From: Saprolegnia diclina VS20
Lineage: Eukaryota; Oomycota; Saprolegniomycetes; Saprolegniales; Saprolegniaceae
Assembly (NCBI RefSeq): GCF_000281045.1
Contig: NW_008246119.1
Coordinates: 90,527 to 147,853, forward strand
Reading direction: 5' to 3'
DNA: 57,327 nucleotides
The translations under genes and the position numbers were made by a program. Shown piece by piece: positions 44,880 to 56,179 of the stretch (its first letter is position 1; each line of letters opens with the position of its first letter). The notes under the pieces were generated by a model that worked only from the letters and a program-made list of their open reading frames with translations, was not told the DNA's origin and searched no databases.

Positions 44880-46729
44880 ATGAGCAGTGGCAACCTCTGG
44901 CAAAGCCTCCTGCGCGAGTCCTCGGAGCGGGCGCCGATCCCGAGCACGGAGCTGCTGCTACTAGGTCCGGCCGAGTCGGGCAAGTCCTCGATGCTCCAGC
45001 GCTGGCAGCACCTCGGCAACAAGAGCCCCGCGGAGAAGCCGACGACCGTGCACACGGTGCTGCCGTCGGAGTTTGCCACGTTCCACTTGCCGAGCGAGGA
45101 CGACCCGGCTTGCCAGCTCAACGTCTGGTCGTTCAACACAGATCAGCTCGAGACAGAGCCCGCACTCCTTGGCCTGGCCATTGACGTCGACCGCCTCCAG
45201 CATACGATCGCGCTCGTCGTGCTGGACGCGAGCCGCCCGTGGACGATCCAGCCGACGCTCGACAAGGTACCTATGGTCATAGACGCCGTGCTCATGCACT
45301 CACAACGCGCGCAGTGGCTGCCGGCCCTCGAGACCGCGCTGCAAGAGAAGATGCTCACGCTCGACAACTACAAGCGCGACGCGCTCCTCGAGGCGACGCG
45401 CAAGCATTGGCTCGGCTACGAAGAACCGGTATCCCTGTGCATGCATATCTCGCTCCATACCGACCCACGCGTGTAGGGGCGTTCGGCCGCCCCGGCCATC
45501 TTGCCGCTTGGGCGCGCAGACAACGAGACGGTACTTGCCACGTTATATCGCTTCGCTCCACCATGTACGCTGCCGATAGCCTACACTGCCCCACGGCGTC
45601 CTTCTTCATAATTGCGGTATCCCGCTCGTGCTTGTCGTCGCCAAGACCGACGTACGTCCTTCGTCGAAGAGCGTGTTGTCATCCCGCATCCTGTAGATCG
45701 CGCCGGACGACGCCGTGAAGCAGGACTTTGCGCAGTGGACGATCCGCGAAACTGCGCTGGCTTGTTGCCATGATGCAAGCGACTCTCGGTGTCTCATGCA
45801 CGCGTAGATGGCGCTGCGGTCTGCTACACGTCGAGCAAGACGAGCATCAACGCCGAGCTGCTCAAAAACTATGTCCTGCACCGCACGCAGCCGGGCGTCA
45901 AGTTTGCCGAGTCGCCCAAGGTACAGCGATGCCGATGAGTCGCCTCTACGACCATCTCTAGCTCATCGACCGCAACGCAATTTTCGTCCCGAGCGGGTAC
46001 GACTCGCAAGAGCTCATTGACCAGAGTTTGGTCGGCTCCCAGGTAGACGTCACCGTCGTCGAATATGCGCTCGACACGTCGCTCTCTAGCCGCGCTGGTC
46101 CAAGACCCAAGCCTTCGACAAGATGTTTCCCGTACCCAACGAGAAGAACGAAGACTCGGTACGACTGCGCTACAGCCCTAGCCCTTGCAATACCGTCCTC
46201 CGTGCAGGCACTGCTCCACGCTGAAGTCCGCGTCGACCCCAACCAGACGTGGCTTCGAAAGCTCGAGAAGGCGGCGGGCGCCGGTGCGTCGCCACATCGC
46301 GAGACGTATATCACCTATGACGTAGGCTTGGCCGATCTGCAAAAGAGCAGCGTGGAGGCCAGTCGTCGCGCCGACGAGCTCGCGGCGGCGCGCCGAGCCG
46401 AAGCCGAGTCGCGCAAGGTACTCCTTCAACGCGGTGGCGTCATCAACGCGATTGCGTAGGAAAAGCATGATGTCAAGAAGGACACCAAGGTCTCTCGCTA
46501 CTTGTCATCTGCAGGTATCGAAAGCTGCTTGTAGGACGTCAACCCGAAACACTTGGCCAACTTCTTCAACAACCTCTTGAGCCGCCCCGAAAAACAAAAG
46601 TCGGGCCGCGTCCTCCTCGACAAGGCCAAGGTAGCGCGGCCGCCTCATGCGTAGATCTCTCAATTGCGTGCGCAGCTGCCCCCGAAAAACGTCAAGGAGC
46701 TCGCAGAAGACGAGCTGCGCAAGATGTAG
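44880..46729 (+). CDS. Cytoplasmic dynein light intermediate chain
   Basis: About nine exons, about 475 aa, close to the family's usual 490-520. The start is placed at MSSGNLWQSLL. An upstream in-frame ATG at 44769 would add a hydrophobic leader not expected in this family. Visible features: a Walker A-like loop (LLLLGPAESGKSSML) of the Ras-like fold, LDASRPWTIQPTL, LPLGRADNET, IPLVLVVAKTD, NYVLHRTQPGV and DRNAIFVPSGYDS. The C-terminus retains the adaptor-binding amphipathic helix (HLANFFNNLLSRPEKQ), like LANFFNSLLSK of animal light intermediate chain 1, which contacts activating adaptors. So it is probably a dynein-1 type chain that links the motor to cargo. The last intron may be only 24 nt (46631-46654). 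If it is not spliced the protein ends at 46654 instead. It converges on RRP42 with a 25-bp gap. Confidence 0.88.
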
Positions 46730-46754
46730 TCGCATCATCATATCCTCGTCTTGT

Positions 46755-47621
46755 TTATGCGAAGAAGCCGACGCGTTCTGTTCGGTATGTCTGCGTCGTG
46801 TCGAGCGCATCTTGGTCGGCAAAGACGCGGCCCATGGCTTCAAACACGTGCACGGACGACGAGTTGGCGACGTCGATCATGGCCTGCATCTCCTTGACGT
46901 CGAGGGCGCCGGACCCGCTCTTTTGCATGCCGCAGAGGCGCTGGTTGGCGTCGATCGCGACGCTGATCTGCGCGCTCATGCAGAGCTCTTCTTCGAGGAG
47001 CGCGTCCATGACAAACCACCGGTCGACCTTGCTCAGCGTCATGCAGATTGGCCACGTGTCGAGGTTGAGGCGCGAGCCCGTCGCGGGGTCGGCGTCGACT
47101 TCGAGGAGCTGGTCTTCGTCCTTGTCGCCACTTAGCTTGATGGACGGGAGGAGGGTATCGCGGAGCGCGCTGTAGATTGCCATCGAGATGACATCCGGGA
47201 GGTTTCCAGACGTGTCAAAGACCATGACGTCGACGTAGACGACCCACACGCTCTTGTTGGGCACGATCGCGAGGCCCGGGAGGTCGACGACCACGAGTCG
47301 CTTCATGCGCTCCGTGAGCTCGACGTTCATTTCTTCCTGGGCGCGGCCATCCATCTTCTCCGAGACCGACGGCGCGCACTGCACATTGAGCTCGACCCAG
47401 CCGTTGGCGTGGTCGCCGTGTGCGACCTCGACCTTGACGCTGGCCAGCACGTCGGTGCTGCCGCCCTTGAGCGAGACGCGGCTCGAGCCGTGGCTCTGGC
47501 TCAAGAGGCCGTTCTCCATGCGGAGGACCCGGCGCGCGAGCCGGCTGCGGCCGTCGGCGCGGACGTCCTGGGCGATCCCGTCGGCGATGAAGGCGCGCTC
47601 GGAAGGGCTGATGCGAAGCAT
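46755..47621 (-). CDS. RRP42: RNA exosome core subunit RRP42 (EXOSC7-like)
   Basis: Single exon, 288 aa, ATG at 47621. This is the usual RRP42 length and makes the first residues ISPSERAFIADGIAQDVRAD, the family opening. RNase PH fold elements: RADGRSRLARRVLRMENGLL, GSSRVSLKGGSTDVLASVKV, ELNVQCAPSVS, WVVYVDVMVFDTSGNLPDV and AIYSALRDTLLPSI. RRP42 is one of six catalytically inert RNase-PH-like ring proteins of the nine-subunit exosome core that channels RNA to the 3' to 5' nucleases. No phosphorolytic active-site signature is expected and none is seen. A longer in-frame start exists at 47696 but lacks family support. Confidence 0.92.
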   Translation of the reverse strand: MLRISPSERAFIADGIAQDVRADGRSRLARRVLRMENGLLSQSHGSSRVSLKGGSTDVLASVKVEVAHGDHANGWVELNVQCAPSVSEKMDGRAQEEMNVELTERMKRLVVVDLPGLAIVPNKSVWVVYVDVMVFDTSGNLPDVISMAIYSALRDTLLPSIKLSGDKDEDQLLEVDADPATGSRLNLDTWPICMTLSKVDRWFVMDALLEEELCMSAQISVAIDANQRLCGMQKSGSGALDVKEMQAMIDVANSSSVHVFEAMGRVFADQDALDTTQTYRTERVGFFA

Positions 47622-47636
47622 GTTGCTGTCTCTGCG

Positions 47637-47646
47637 ACCAATCAAA
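47637..47646 (+). promoter_or_regulatory. CCAAT-type box, ACCAATCAAA, upstream of RRP42
   Basis: ACCAATCAAA on the plus strand, 16-25 bp upstream of the minus-strand RRP42 start, in inverted orientation relative to the gene. Same 10-mer as at 13992 and 26030. Confidence 0.35.
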
Positions 47647-47831
47647 CGCAAAAGATGTGGTGCGTGTTTCCAACGACCAGGTGCTCTTTGATTCAAAATA
47701 GGTGCGGTATTCCAAATTGATTGAAAATTTAGTGCGCTTCTTTCGTGGCATCGCCATTAACCGTGTCGGCGGGATGCGCCCACTGGAGGTGTTTGGTGCG
47801 GACATGGCGCCAAAAGACGTGTCCGGCCTCG

Positions 47832-50800
47832 TTATCGCGCAGCTGCTCCCATGACCCGGCACGCGCAAGCACCTAGATGGATGCATATAACTATGAAACG
47901 TAAGGAGGCAAGTGATTCGTACGACCGAGCGCGGCAGACGGTGCTTGCTCGGGCCAACGGTAGCATACACGCCCGTGGGACTTCGCTCGTGCTGAAGGGC
48001 ATTGTACTCGTGTAGAAGCGGCTCGTTGAGTGCGTCGACCGCAAGTGCGCGTCGGAACAGTGTCTCCGCCTATACTATGTGCATGAGCTCTCTGCGTCAA
48101 CGCAAGTTCGTCCACCCGATCGAGGTCACTGTGAATATGCTGCTGGAACAAGGCATAGAGCCCCAGAGCCTGCATACAGTAGCATCACGCCACGTATCGC
48201 TGAAGGCAACGTACGAGCGCGTTGGTCGGGTCGGCGATGACGCGCCACCGGAAGCAGGCGTCCTCGAGCGGCGTGACGTCCCGCAGTAAAACGTCGCGTT
48301 GCTTGGCCATTTGCAGCAGTCGCAGCGCCCGCTGTCGGTTCTTGGACTGAGGTTTTCGTCCGCTAAGGAGTAAGAGCAGCGCGAGGGCCACGGACGCCAC
48401 GACGTCTCCTTGCGCGACCTACATGTATGAATCGACAACGGTCCCAACGACGTGCTAATGTCGCACATGCAGAATGGCCTCCAAGTACCGATACGCCTGG
48501 TCCAACTAGAAAAGATAGGATACCACCGTGACCTCTACGAAGCTTGCAAGAGGTACCTCGAGGGACGCAAGGGCATGCAGCGCACAGCGCTGTTGTTCGT
48601 GCAGTGGCAATGTCGACGTGAACAGCGGGACGTTCTAGCTCGCAAGGACTACGAGAGACTGCTGCACGCCAGCTAACCCACCGTGTGAAACGAGAGGGCT
48701 TGCACGAGCAGTGGTAATGACACGCGGCCAACTGCGTTCTGGAAGCGGCGCCGCCGAACCAGTCGCTGCAGCGCCCGCACCGCCTACAACCGCGTTAGAA
48801 GCGCTCCCAGAAGGGTCTGAGCAAACATTGTCTTGGCTCCACCACGTCGACCACCCCCGCGCGGGGTTATAGTAGTAGACACGACCGGAGGTTGCGTCGA
48901 ACTGCGCCAGCCACTCGTCCGTTGGTGAGTCAAAGTGCACACCCGGGTACAGTCGCGCCAACGGCTGCGTGCGCGAGATCGTTCCATGCACCTTGTTCTG
49001 ATACAAGCGCTCGCCCGTCGTTGCCTCGCTCCGGAAGGTGTACATCGACTACAAAGCAGGCTCTTCCAAGGTCTCTCGTTTTAGGCGAGGTACGGGTAGT
49101 CGCGTGCGAAAATGCTGGCGCGCGAGGATCCCTCGGCATCGCGCCTGGAGCATACGCGCGGCCGCCACTTCTAGGTGGCGCTGCGCCTCCGACGCTTGTG
49201 TTCGTTGCATCTACGCACGTGGTTGTCTCGCACCTCGATCATGAAAACGTGGCACCTGCTGCGCGACGACAGTGTCTGGCAACATTGCTGCTGTCGGCGC
49301 AACGACACCGTATGCTGCCACGTACAGCGTGAGCGCTCGAAGAACGTCGTGGGCACAGTGCTGATGCGGGCAGTCGAGTGCCGATGTCAAGAGGTACCGC
49401 GCGGCGCCGAGGCTAGACGCCGGACGATCGAGGGGCACGCCACAGCAGCGCCACGTCACATGTCGAGCTCGCTGCATAAAAGTCACGATGGCATGCGCCA
49501 ACGAGGCGTGCAGCGTGTACGTGACAAGCACGCTCGAGCTAAGTATCAAGTTGATACACAAAGCGACCATGATATCGTACGTGGGCTCGTAGACGCGGAG
49601 AACATAGTCATAATGGACACCGGATAAGCAGACAACGTACGCCGTTGGCGGCGCCCATACAACGCGGTGCGCGAGGTGCTAGGACCCACCGCGTAGCCTC
49701 CTTTAGAACAGTGTGTTTGTACCCGACCAGGCGTGTCGAACGCAGCGCTTCGATGCAGCCTGAGACGCTGGGTCATTTTGCCGATGTACAATCGCCCAAA
49801 GACAAGCCGCAGCTGCAGCCGCAGCGTCGATGTTCTTGCCTACAGTGTTCGTCGCAAAAGCTTTCCACAAAGCACGAACCTTGGCGGGCGTGGCAAGGTC
49901 GGCCCAGATCTGAGATAAAAGGGACGTGTGGAGCGTCATCTCGTACACGCGGCAACTTTCGGGTTCAAAAAGCTCGAGACGAAGCTGTCGGTCCTTAGCC
50001 AAGTCGACGTGACACCGAAAGACCGAGATGATGAAGCGACGACCGTCCACGTAGATGCCAAATCGGTCGAGGAAGAGTCGCCGACGCATCTTGAGGCGGT
50101 GGAGATGGCAGACCCACTCGGGGTGCATTCGGCGAAAGAGGCGGCGCCACCCGAGCCGATGTCGGGCCCAGCGCTGGAGCCGCACGCACCGGCCAAGTAG
50201 ATAGAGACGGCGCAGCTCCTCAACGCGCCGGCGCTCGGCTTCGATGGCTTCCAGTCGCTGGCGTTCGCGCAAGGCGGCGAGCAAGACAACGTACCGTGCC
50301 TGCGCTATCCACATGCGCCCGTAGCATTGCAGAACGAGCACAGCCCGACGGCGTTGTCGTAGTAGGGCCAAGTGGTGCCTACAGGTCTTAATCAACACAA
50401 ACAATGTACTAGTACACTATTTGTGTAGTTGACTGGTATTGGGCGTAAACGGCGTGGCCCCGGTACGTTGCCTGCAGGCGCGTCGCGGCACACATGTGTC
50501 GCGCCAGCAATTCCATTTGGTCGAGCTTGGCCTGCGAGCGGTAGCGCTCGAGTGCCTACTGCGATAATCTACCACGCATAGCACCTTACAATATAAAAGA
50601 CCGTGGTCCATAGCGCCTTGCTGTGCGGGTCGCGCGTCAAGTGCTCCAAGACAAAGGCGCGCAGCGGGTGCTGCTCAACTCGACTGCGGTAGACCTCGGC
50701 GACAACCGCGTCGAGCGCGGCCAAGAAGCCGTCGCGCTCCATTTGGTGTTGGAAGACGGGGCACGCGTGTTTGAAGAAGATACGATCGAGAAGACCGAGT

Positions 50801-53170
50801 GGGAGCAGCTCGGGCGTCACGCCGCAGTCGCGAATAAACTTTGCAAATTTCACAGAGTCTAGTGGGCCGCTCATCAAGGTCGCATATACACGGGCAACCT
50901 ACCGACAAAATCTACAGAAAATTCCATCGCGATCCTCTTGCACGAGAAAGAGCGTACAGTTGGACGGGTACGTCTCGCAGAGCTCCTTGTACTTGGCACA
51001 CAGCATGTCGAGGACTGGGGTCGCCCCAACGTACGGCGTCCAGTCGAGTCTGTCGCTCCAAAAACCATTTTCCAGCGCTTCTTCCGGCACAGCGTATTGG
51101 AGGCGCAGTCGAAAGAACACATAGTGCAAGGGCGACCCGACGTACTCGGTCGTCGGGTGCCGGACGTAAAACTGCAGCTGCTGGAGCCAGCGCGGCCGCG
51201 TGTCCATGCTCTACCACACAGTCGTACACCTGTAGCATCGTCGTCTGCGCCTACCGATGGCACGAGCCGCCAGAGGTTCGAGGTCGCCGGGCAGTTGACG
51301 CTTCCGCGCTGCGGTCGGCGCAGAAGACACTGGTAGCGAATGTCCGTGGCATCCGAGGACGCGGGATGCAACGGTGCGACGACAACGTCCAAGCCATTGA
51401 CGAGGCGGAGGCCGCTGCCGGGCGCCAGGTGCGGCAGCATCAACTCGGGCACGGGACACGGTGCTTCGATGAAGCACAGCCACTCGTTGAGCCGCGTTGC
51501 GTGCAGCGAGGCAAGCAGGTACATGGGGATTGCACACCAATTTGCGTCGTCCTAGTGAAAAACATCACATGTCAAAAAATGACGCGCCTTCATCACCTCG
51601 CTGCGTGCGTCTCCTTGCCTGTGGATCGCCTACGTCAGTCCAGAGCTCGCGACAATCTCGCCGTCATCAGCGTCACAACGTACGGGCAGCGATGGCAGTG
51701 ACATATCATGGTACTTGCGTGCGTCCTTGAACCGCTAGCCCATATGTTAGAACATCATCCTCTTGGTATAGTTTAACATCAATATCGGTCTGCAGGGGCA
51801 AGTGTCGAAGGCGAATTGCCGTGTAAAAATCACTCTCGTGGGCGCCCGCGATGGCATCGTACCCGCGCTGGCTCCATTGATTGAGCGTGCCAAGCATCAG
51901 CTCGCGGATTTCGTCGGTCAAGGGCAGCTGCACGCCAACACTCCGGACGTGCGGCAGTGCCACGACGTCCGGCGGGTCGACGCAGGCGCCCTATCAGCCC
52001 ACTTTCCATCGCTCCTTCCGGCGGAAGATCGACAAACCATGACGAGATGGGCTTGCACATACGTGGCAAAGGCGGTGCAAGCGGCAACCTGGCGCCGCGG
52101 TCCTTTCTGTACGAGCAGAACCAAGGGCAGCAGCTGTGCCAAGCGCAGGCGCGCTTCGGTCGACAGCGCGACGCGGGTGCCTCGGTAATAGAACCGAGCG
52201 CCCTCGGAAGCGCGGAGACCATTGCGGAGCTTGGAGAGCGGCATCGACAGTGTCCCGAAGACAGCACTCATCGAGACCGTCCGCATCTCATTCGCCTCGA
52301 GCACAAGGACGTAGCAGAGAACGGGGAGGCGTTGCCGCCCGACCACGGCGCGTGGCGGCTCAAACGGCCAGTCGTACGTGTGCATGGCTTGGGCAATGGC
52401 TGCGTGGAGCGCGCGAGGCGGATAAGAAGACGCGCCGCGCAGAAGCGACAGAACGCGGTGGTCGTCGGCCGGGAGGTACGCCACCATGCATCGCTGGCCC
52501 AATGCATCCGCAACAGCGATGCGCAATCCCTATGTGGACGATGTTAGAGAGATGAAGGAAGCGTCCTTGAGGCAGGTACATCGTCGGTGGCGACGACATG
52601 GGCCAAGAGACGGCGCCCATGACGACGAAAGACGTGGCGAAAGGTGCGTCGGTACGGCGCCGACTTCAACGGGCTCTGTCGCTCGTTGGCTTGGAGATCG
52701 TATAAAGTCGATGGCGAGAGCACCGTTGCGAGACAGAGGTACACCCAGCTACCCAACGCCGCTGCAATCGCACTGATCTTGGCGACAGCAGTGAGACGAA
52801 ACGAGGGGTCTTCGAGGTAGACGAGGCAGACGTCGATCGTCGCGGTGGACAATGGCCCAGACTCGCCGTGGTTTAGCTGCCGTAGATGGCCATGGAGCCG
52901 GTGGACAAAGGTGCTCGGGCTACGCAAGAGCGTCTCGCGCAAGAACGTCCATGTGAGCTTGTAGAACGATGGATGCTCGACCTCGAAGAGGACGAGGTAG
53001 ATGGCGCCGAGCAAGATGTGCACGCTCCGGTGCGGGTGCGACGGGAAGCCACAGAGAGCGTCGACGTCCTCGACGCTCAGCGCCTCGAAGCGGTCGTGCA
53101 GGGCGCGATGGCTCTCGCCCTCCAGAAGGTCCCGGATCCGCGCCTGGTGCGACCGTGTCTCTTCCGTCAT
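47832..53170 (-). CDS. Large IQ- and WW-containing protein of unknown function
   Basis: Minus-strand gene of perhaps 15 or more exons and about 1,500 aa, starting at the ATG at 53170 (MTEETRSHQARIRDLLEG). I do not recognise the family. Exons that join in frame include TDD to GLRIAVADALG (intron near 52544-52573). Further blocks contain LPHVRSVGVQLPLTDEIREL, DDANWCAIPMYLLASLHATR, LDSVKFAKFIRDCGVTPELL and AATRLQATYRGHAVYAQYQ (an IQ motif, near 50430-50500). A highly basic stretch (about 50390-50070) follows, then a second IQ motif (ARMLQARCRGILARQHFRTR, near 49100-49165) and a WW-like unit at about 48839-48919 (EWLAQFDATSGRVYYYNP, then WSTWW). TPR-like helices (LDQAYRYLEAILH, RQRALRLLQMAKQRDVLLRD) close it. 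A microtubule or ciliary scaffold is a fair guess only. The 3' end (47830-47890) and some splice sites are uncertain, and two genes cannot be ruled out. Confidence 0.55.
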
Positions 53171-53211
53171 ACTGCCATGATGCGAATCTGAAACGGCGCG
53201 ACCTCTGTAAA

Positions 53212-53219
53212 TTTATAAA
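53212..53219 (+). promoter_or_regulatory. TATA-like box TTTATAAA in a divergent promoter
   Basis: TTTATAAA lies in the 152-bp interval between the start of the IQ/WW gene (minus, 53170) and the unknown gene at 53323 (plus), 104-111 bp before the latter. It is self-complementary, so it could serve either side. Most other intergenic gaps here lack such a box. Confidence 0.35.
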
Positions 53220-53322
53220 GCACACCAAATCCATCAATACCAGTAATAGTATGTCCAATGCATAATTAGTGTGCGTATACTATATTCAGACGTGCCAAGA
53301 ATGCGTTGTCGGAGGTTCCAAC

Positions 53323-54510
53323 ATGGCGACGACAGCAACGACGTGGCCAACGCTGGCCTGGGACGACGTCCAAGCCGACCTGGACGCAATTCTGGCGACC
53401 AAGACGACAACGGCGCAGGATGCGCCGCTAGCGGCAGATGTCGAGGATGTCAATGCCGATTCTTGCGACGATGAGCAGGCCAAGATTCGGGCGCTGGCGA
53501 CCGAGATCTTCCTCGTCCATGCCAGCCTCACGACCGCCCGCGAGCGCATGCGCTGCAACGCGTCGCTCGTGCGCGTGATCCAGACGTACTTGATGGCGGC
53601 CAAGATGGTACGTCGTTGTCCGCACCGGTGCGAATGGCTCACGCCATGTAGGATCCCGCCGACGCGGGCACCAAAGCCGTCGCTCTGCAATGGCTCGCAT
53701 CCAATGCCCCCGACTGGGCAATCCCAACGTCACACCTCGACGAGTCGGCGCTTCTCGACTGCATCCGCGACGACATCCTCCACGCCAGCACCAAGGACGA
53801 CTTTTTAAAGCATTTCGAGTCGGCGACGCACGAAGCCATTTCCTTCCCGGCGCCTGCGCCTGCAACGCCATCGCCTCCACCTTCGTCGCTGCTCGGTCCG
53901 ATCCCAGAGGTGACGGCAATCGAAGCGTACCAAGACGCCAAGGACATTCAGCGCGACCAAATACAAGTCAACGGTATCGTGTACCCTGGCATCGTCGGCT
54001 ACGACAGCCTTGTCGCCGCGCTCACGACCGTCATTGCCAACGTCCATTCGGTCTTCCGCGACGAAGATGACAAGCGACCGCAGTATGAAGCCATGGCCAA
54101 ACGCGTGCTCCACGTACGCATCTGCCTGCAACACATCCTCTGCATCTGTTCTCTAGACAATCAACCGGACCGAGTCGGGCGGCTCGTCCTACGAAGTGCT
54201 GAGTCAGTTGATGCCCCCCATTGCGCTGCTCCGCCCCAACTCCAAGGATGCCAACGCCCTCGTTCTCAACATTGACGTCGGCCCGTACGAAGCAAGCGCG
54301 CATGTATGGTGCTTGGGGCTACGCGTCCGCCTCACGACGTCGACCGCCTACGTCATCTGCGACGCCGACGACCCGACCGACGAGTGGTGTGCGATCGACG
54401 TGGTCTACTGCAACCGGCTCGCGTTTGCATTTGGCGACAGCCCGTACACGTCCACCTCGATGGGCGCGCGCGTGGACCGGGCGCGCATCTCGTTCGCGGT
54501 CATAAGTTAG
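53323..54510 (+). CDS. Unknown protein, 366 aa
   Basis: Three exons (53323-53607, 53652-54113, 54157-54510) sum to 367 codons exactly. Not recognised. The N-terminal part is helical (DEQAKIRALATEIFLVHASL, ERMRCNASLVRVIQTYLMAA). A second helical block follows (AVALQWLASNAPDWAIP, LLDCIRDDILHAS). After a Pro-rich linker (FPAPAPATPSPPPSS) comes a compact region with AIEAYQDAKDIQRDQIQVNG and YDSLVAALTTVIANVHSVFR. A beta-rich C-terminus ends it (ANALVLNIDVGPYEASAHVW, AYVICDADDPTDEWCAIDVV). The last part may be a small sandwich domain, but I cannot name it. Its stop codon overlaps that of the opposing gene. Confidence 0.75.
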
Positions 54511-55662
54511 AATTTACCGTACACCAAGGTGTCTAATCGCTGCACGTGCACAGCGAGGTCGCGGTTGCGGTGCGCGAGCCGCAGCTGCTCGTTCGTGAGC
54601 AAGCGGACTTCGTCTTTTGCGATCTGGAGCTCGTCGCGGAGCTGCGTTACCTGCACCGAAATGTCAGATACGAGGTCGTCAAAGGACACAGTACCTCGTC
54701 TTGCTTTTGCCGGGCGACCAACTTCCACTCGTCGCGCTCGGTCGCCACTTCACGCAGCTGCGTCGCGAGCTCTAGCGCCTGCAATGACACCGGAGACGAG
54801 GGATGTACGAGGTCGACGCACCTTGTGTCTCGGCGCTGGCGAGGCGCATGGCGTCGTGGGCGTTCGCGAGTTCCTGCCGCAGCTCAGTCTCTCGCGACAG
54901 CGCCGCCTTGTTGTCGAGTTCCAATTGCTTGAGCGCGGTCTCGACTCGCACGAGAATGTCGAGCTGCTCGGACGCATCGTGTTCGGACGCGGTCCACCGC
55001 CGAGCGAGTGGCGTCTCATTGCCCTCGTGGTGCAGCGTTGGCTTGAGCTGCTCGTCTACTTCGTGGTGCAGCGTTGGTTGTTTGGGCGGCTCGTCGTCCG
55101 GGATGCTCTTGGTGCTCGCCGGGCGAACGCTGCCCCAGCTTTTCGCGAGCTTGGGCGACGTGGCCTCAATCACCGAGAGCATACCATCGAGCTTGTCGAG
55201 GTCGAGGGGTGTTGTAGACGCCACTTGCATTCGCTCGTGACGCCTCGCGTGGGCCATGGCAGGGCTTGCGCTGAGCGTGGCCATGGAGCGCGTCATCGCT
55301 GGTGTCTCGGCCACGTCGGCTTGCGCCCGTAGCACCTTGGCTTGCAGCGAGGCCACCCATCGCGAACAGTGCTGCGGCGTCGGCGCCATAAACTCTTCGC
55401 GCACCCTGCTACCATGGCTTGCGGTCGTATGGGCTATCTCAAAGCGCGAGCCGGCCTTGGTCTGCACCGAGTGCACCTTGTCAAGCGCAATGCGGTACGT
55501 GGCGGGCAGCGCGTCGTCCAGGTCGCACGGGTCGAGGAGCAGGTCGGGCCCATGGAGGAGACACTTGTACTTGACCCACTCGAAGAGGTTGGTGCGCTCG
55601 TTCTTGACCTTGCGCTTCAGCGTCGTCTCGACGTCCTTGTCGTCGTCGGCCAGGCGTGGCAT
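54507..55662 (-). CDS. PH-like N-terminus with coiled-coil tail
   Basis: Three exons (55662-54822, 54771-54695, 54650-54507) sum to 354 codons. The first about 110 residues look like a PH-type domain: TTLKRKVKNERTNLFEWVKY, KCLLHGPDLLL, and a closing helix with Trp (HCSRWVASLQAKVL). The middle is low-complexity and contains a repeated TLHHE unit (PTLHHEVDEQLK, PTLHHEGNET). The rest is a coiled coil crossing all three exons (LVRVETALKQLELDNKAALS, ETELRQELANAHDA, ELATQLREVATERDEW, VTQLRDELQIAKDEVRLLTN). A membrane-linked or scaffold adaptor is likely (inference). The ATG at 55662 is chosen because the frame upstream has only a non-ATG start. Confidence 0.7.
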
Positions 55663-56179
55663 CGCATCCAATCTTTATCCGGACAGCCCGTTACCAACCG
55701 CTCGCTGCCGCCAGCGTTTCGATCCATATTCTGTTTGGCGTAGATTCTGGATGCTATGCGTCGAGGCGCTGTCGGTAGAGCACCGTGGTGACAGTCCGTG
55801 CGTCGACAGAGACACCTTCTGTGCTGCAGTCGCAATGACGTTGCACATACCTTGCGCCGAAGACTCTACTGTCGAGGTCGACGATGCTGTCGTGGTCGTC
55901 GACGATGCATCAGGGAATCCTGGATCGTCGTGCATGCTGGTCATCGGTGCAGAACGCAAGAAGGGCGACGCCCCGCTGCTACCGCATGGCCAGAGCGAGT
56001 AGCGCTCGTCGCATGCTTCGATCGCCATCAAGCATCTTAAAGTAGTAGCCACAAACGTGCTGAGTTACCACGCTGGAACCAGCGACGACGCCGATACCAA
56101 GCCTTCGACACATGTGACGCACTCGCTTCCATTTCCCACAGCCCGTCGTCTGCATCTTGGCATTTGTCTGAAGGCTGCC
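55663..56179. other. Divergent intergenic region
   Basis: About 520 bp between the coiled-coil gene (minus) and the papain-like gene (plus). A minus-strand frame (56052-55675) with a Ser/Thr-rich composition is open but has no domain. It could be a 5' exon of the coiled-coil gene or chance. A TTTATCCGGA element lies at about 55674. An in-frame ATG at 56057 would extend the papain-like gene, but it would bury the signal peptide. Confidence 0.4.
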
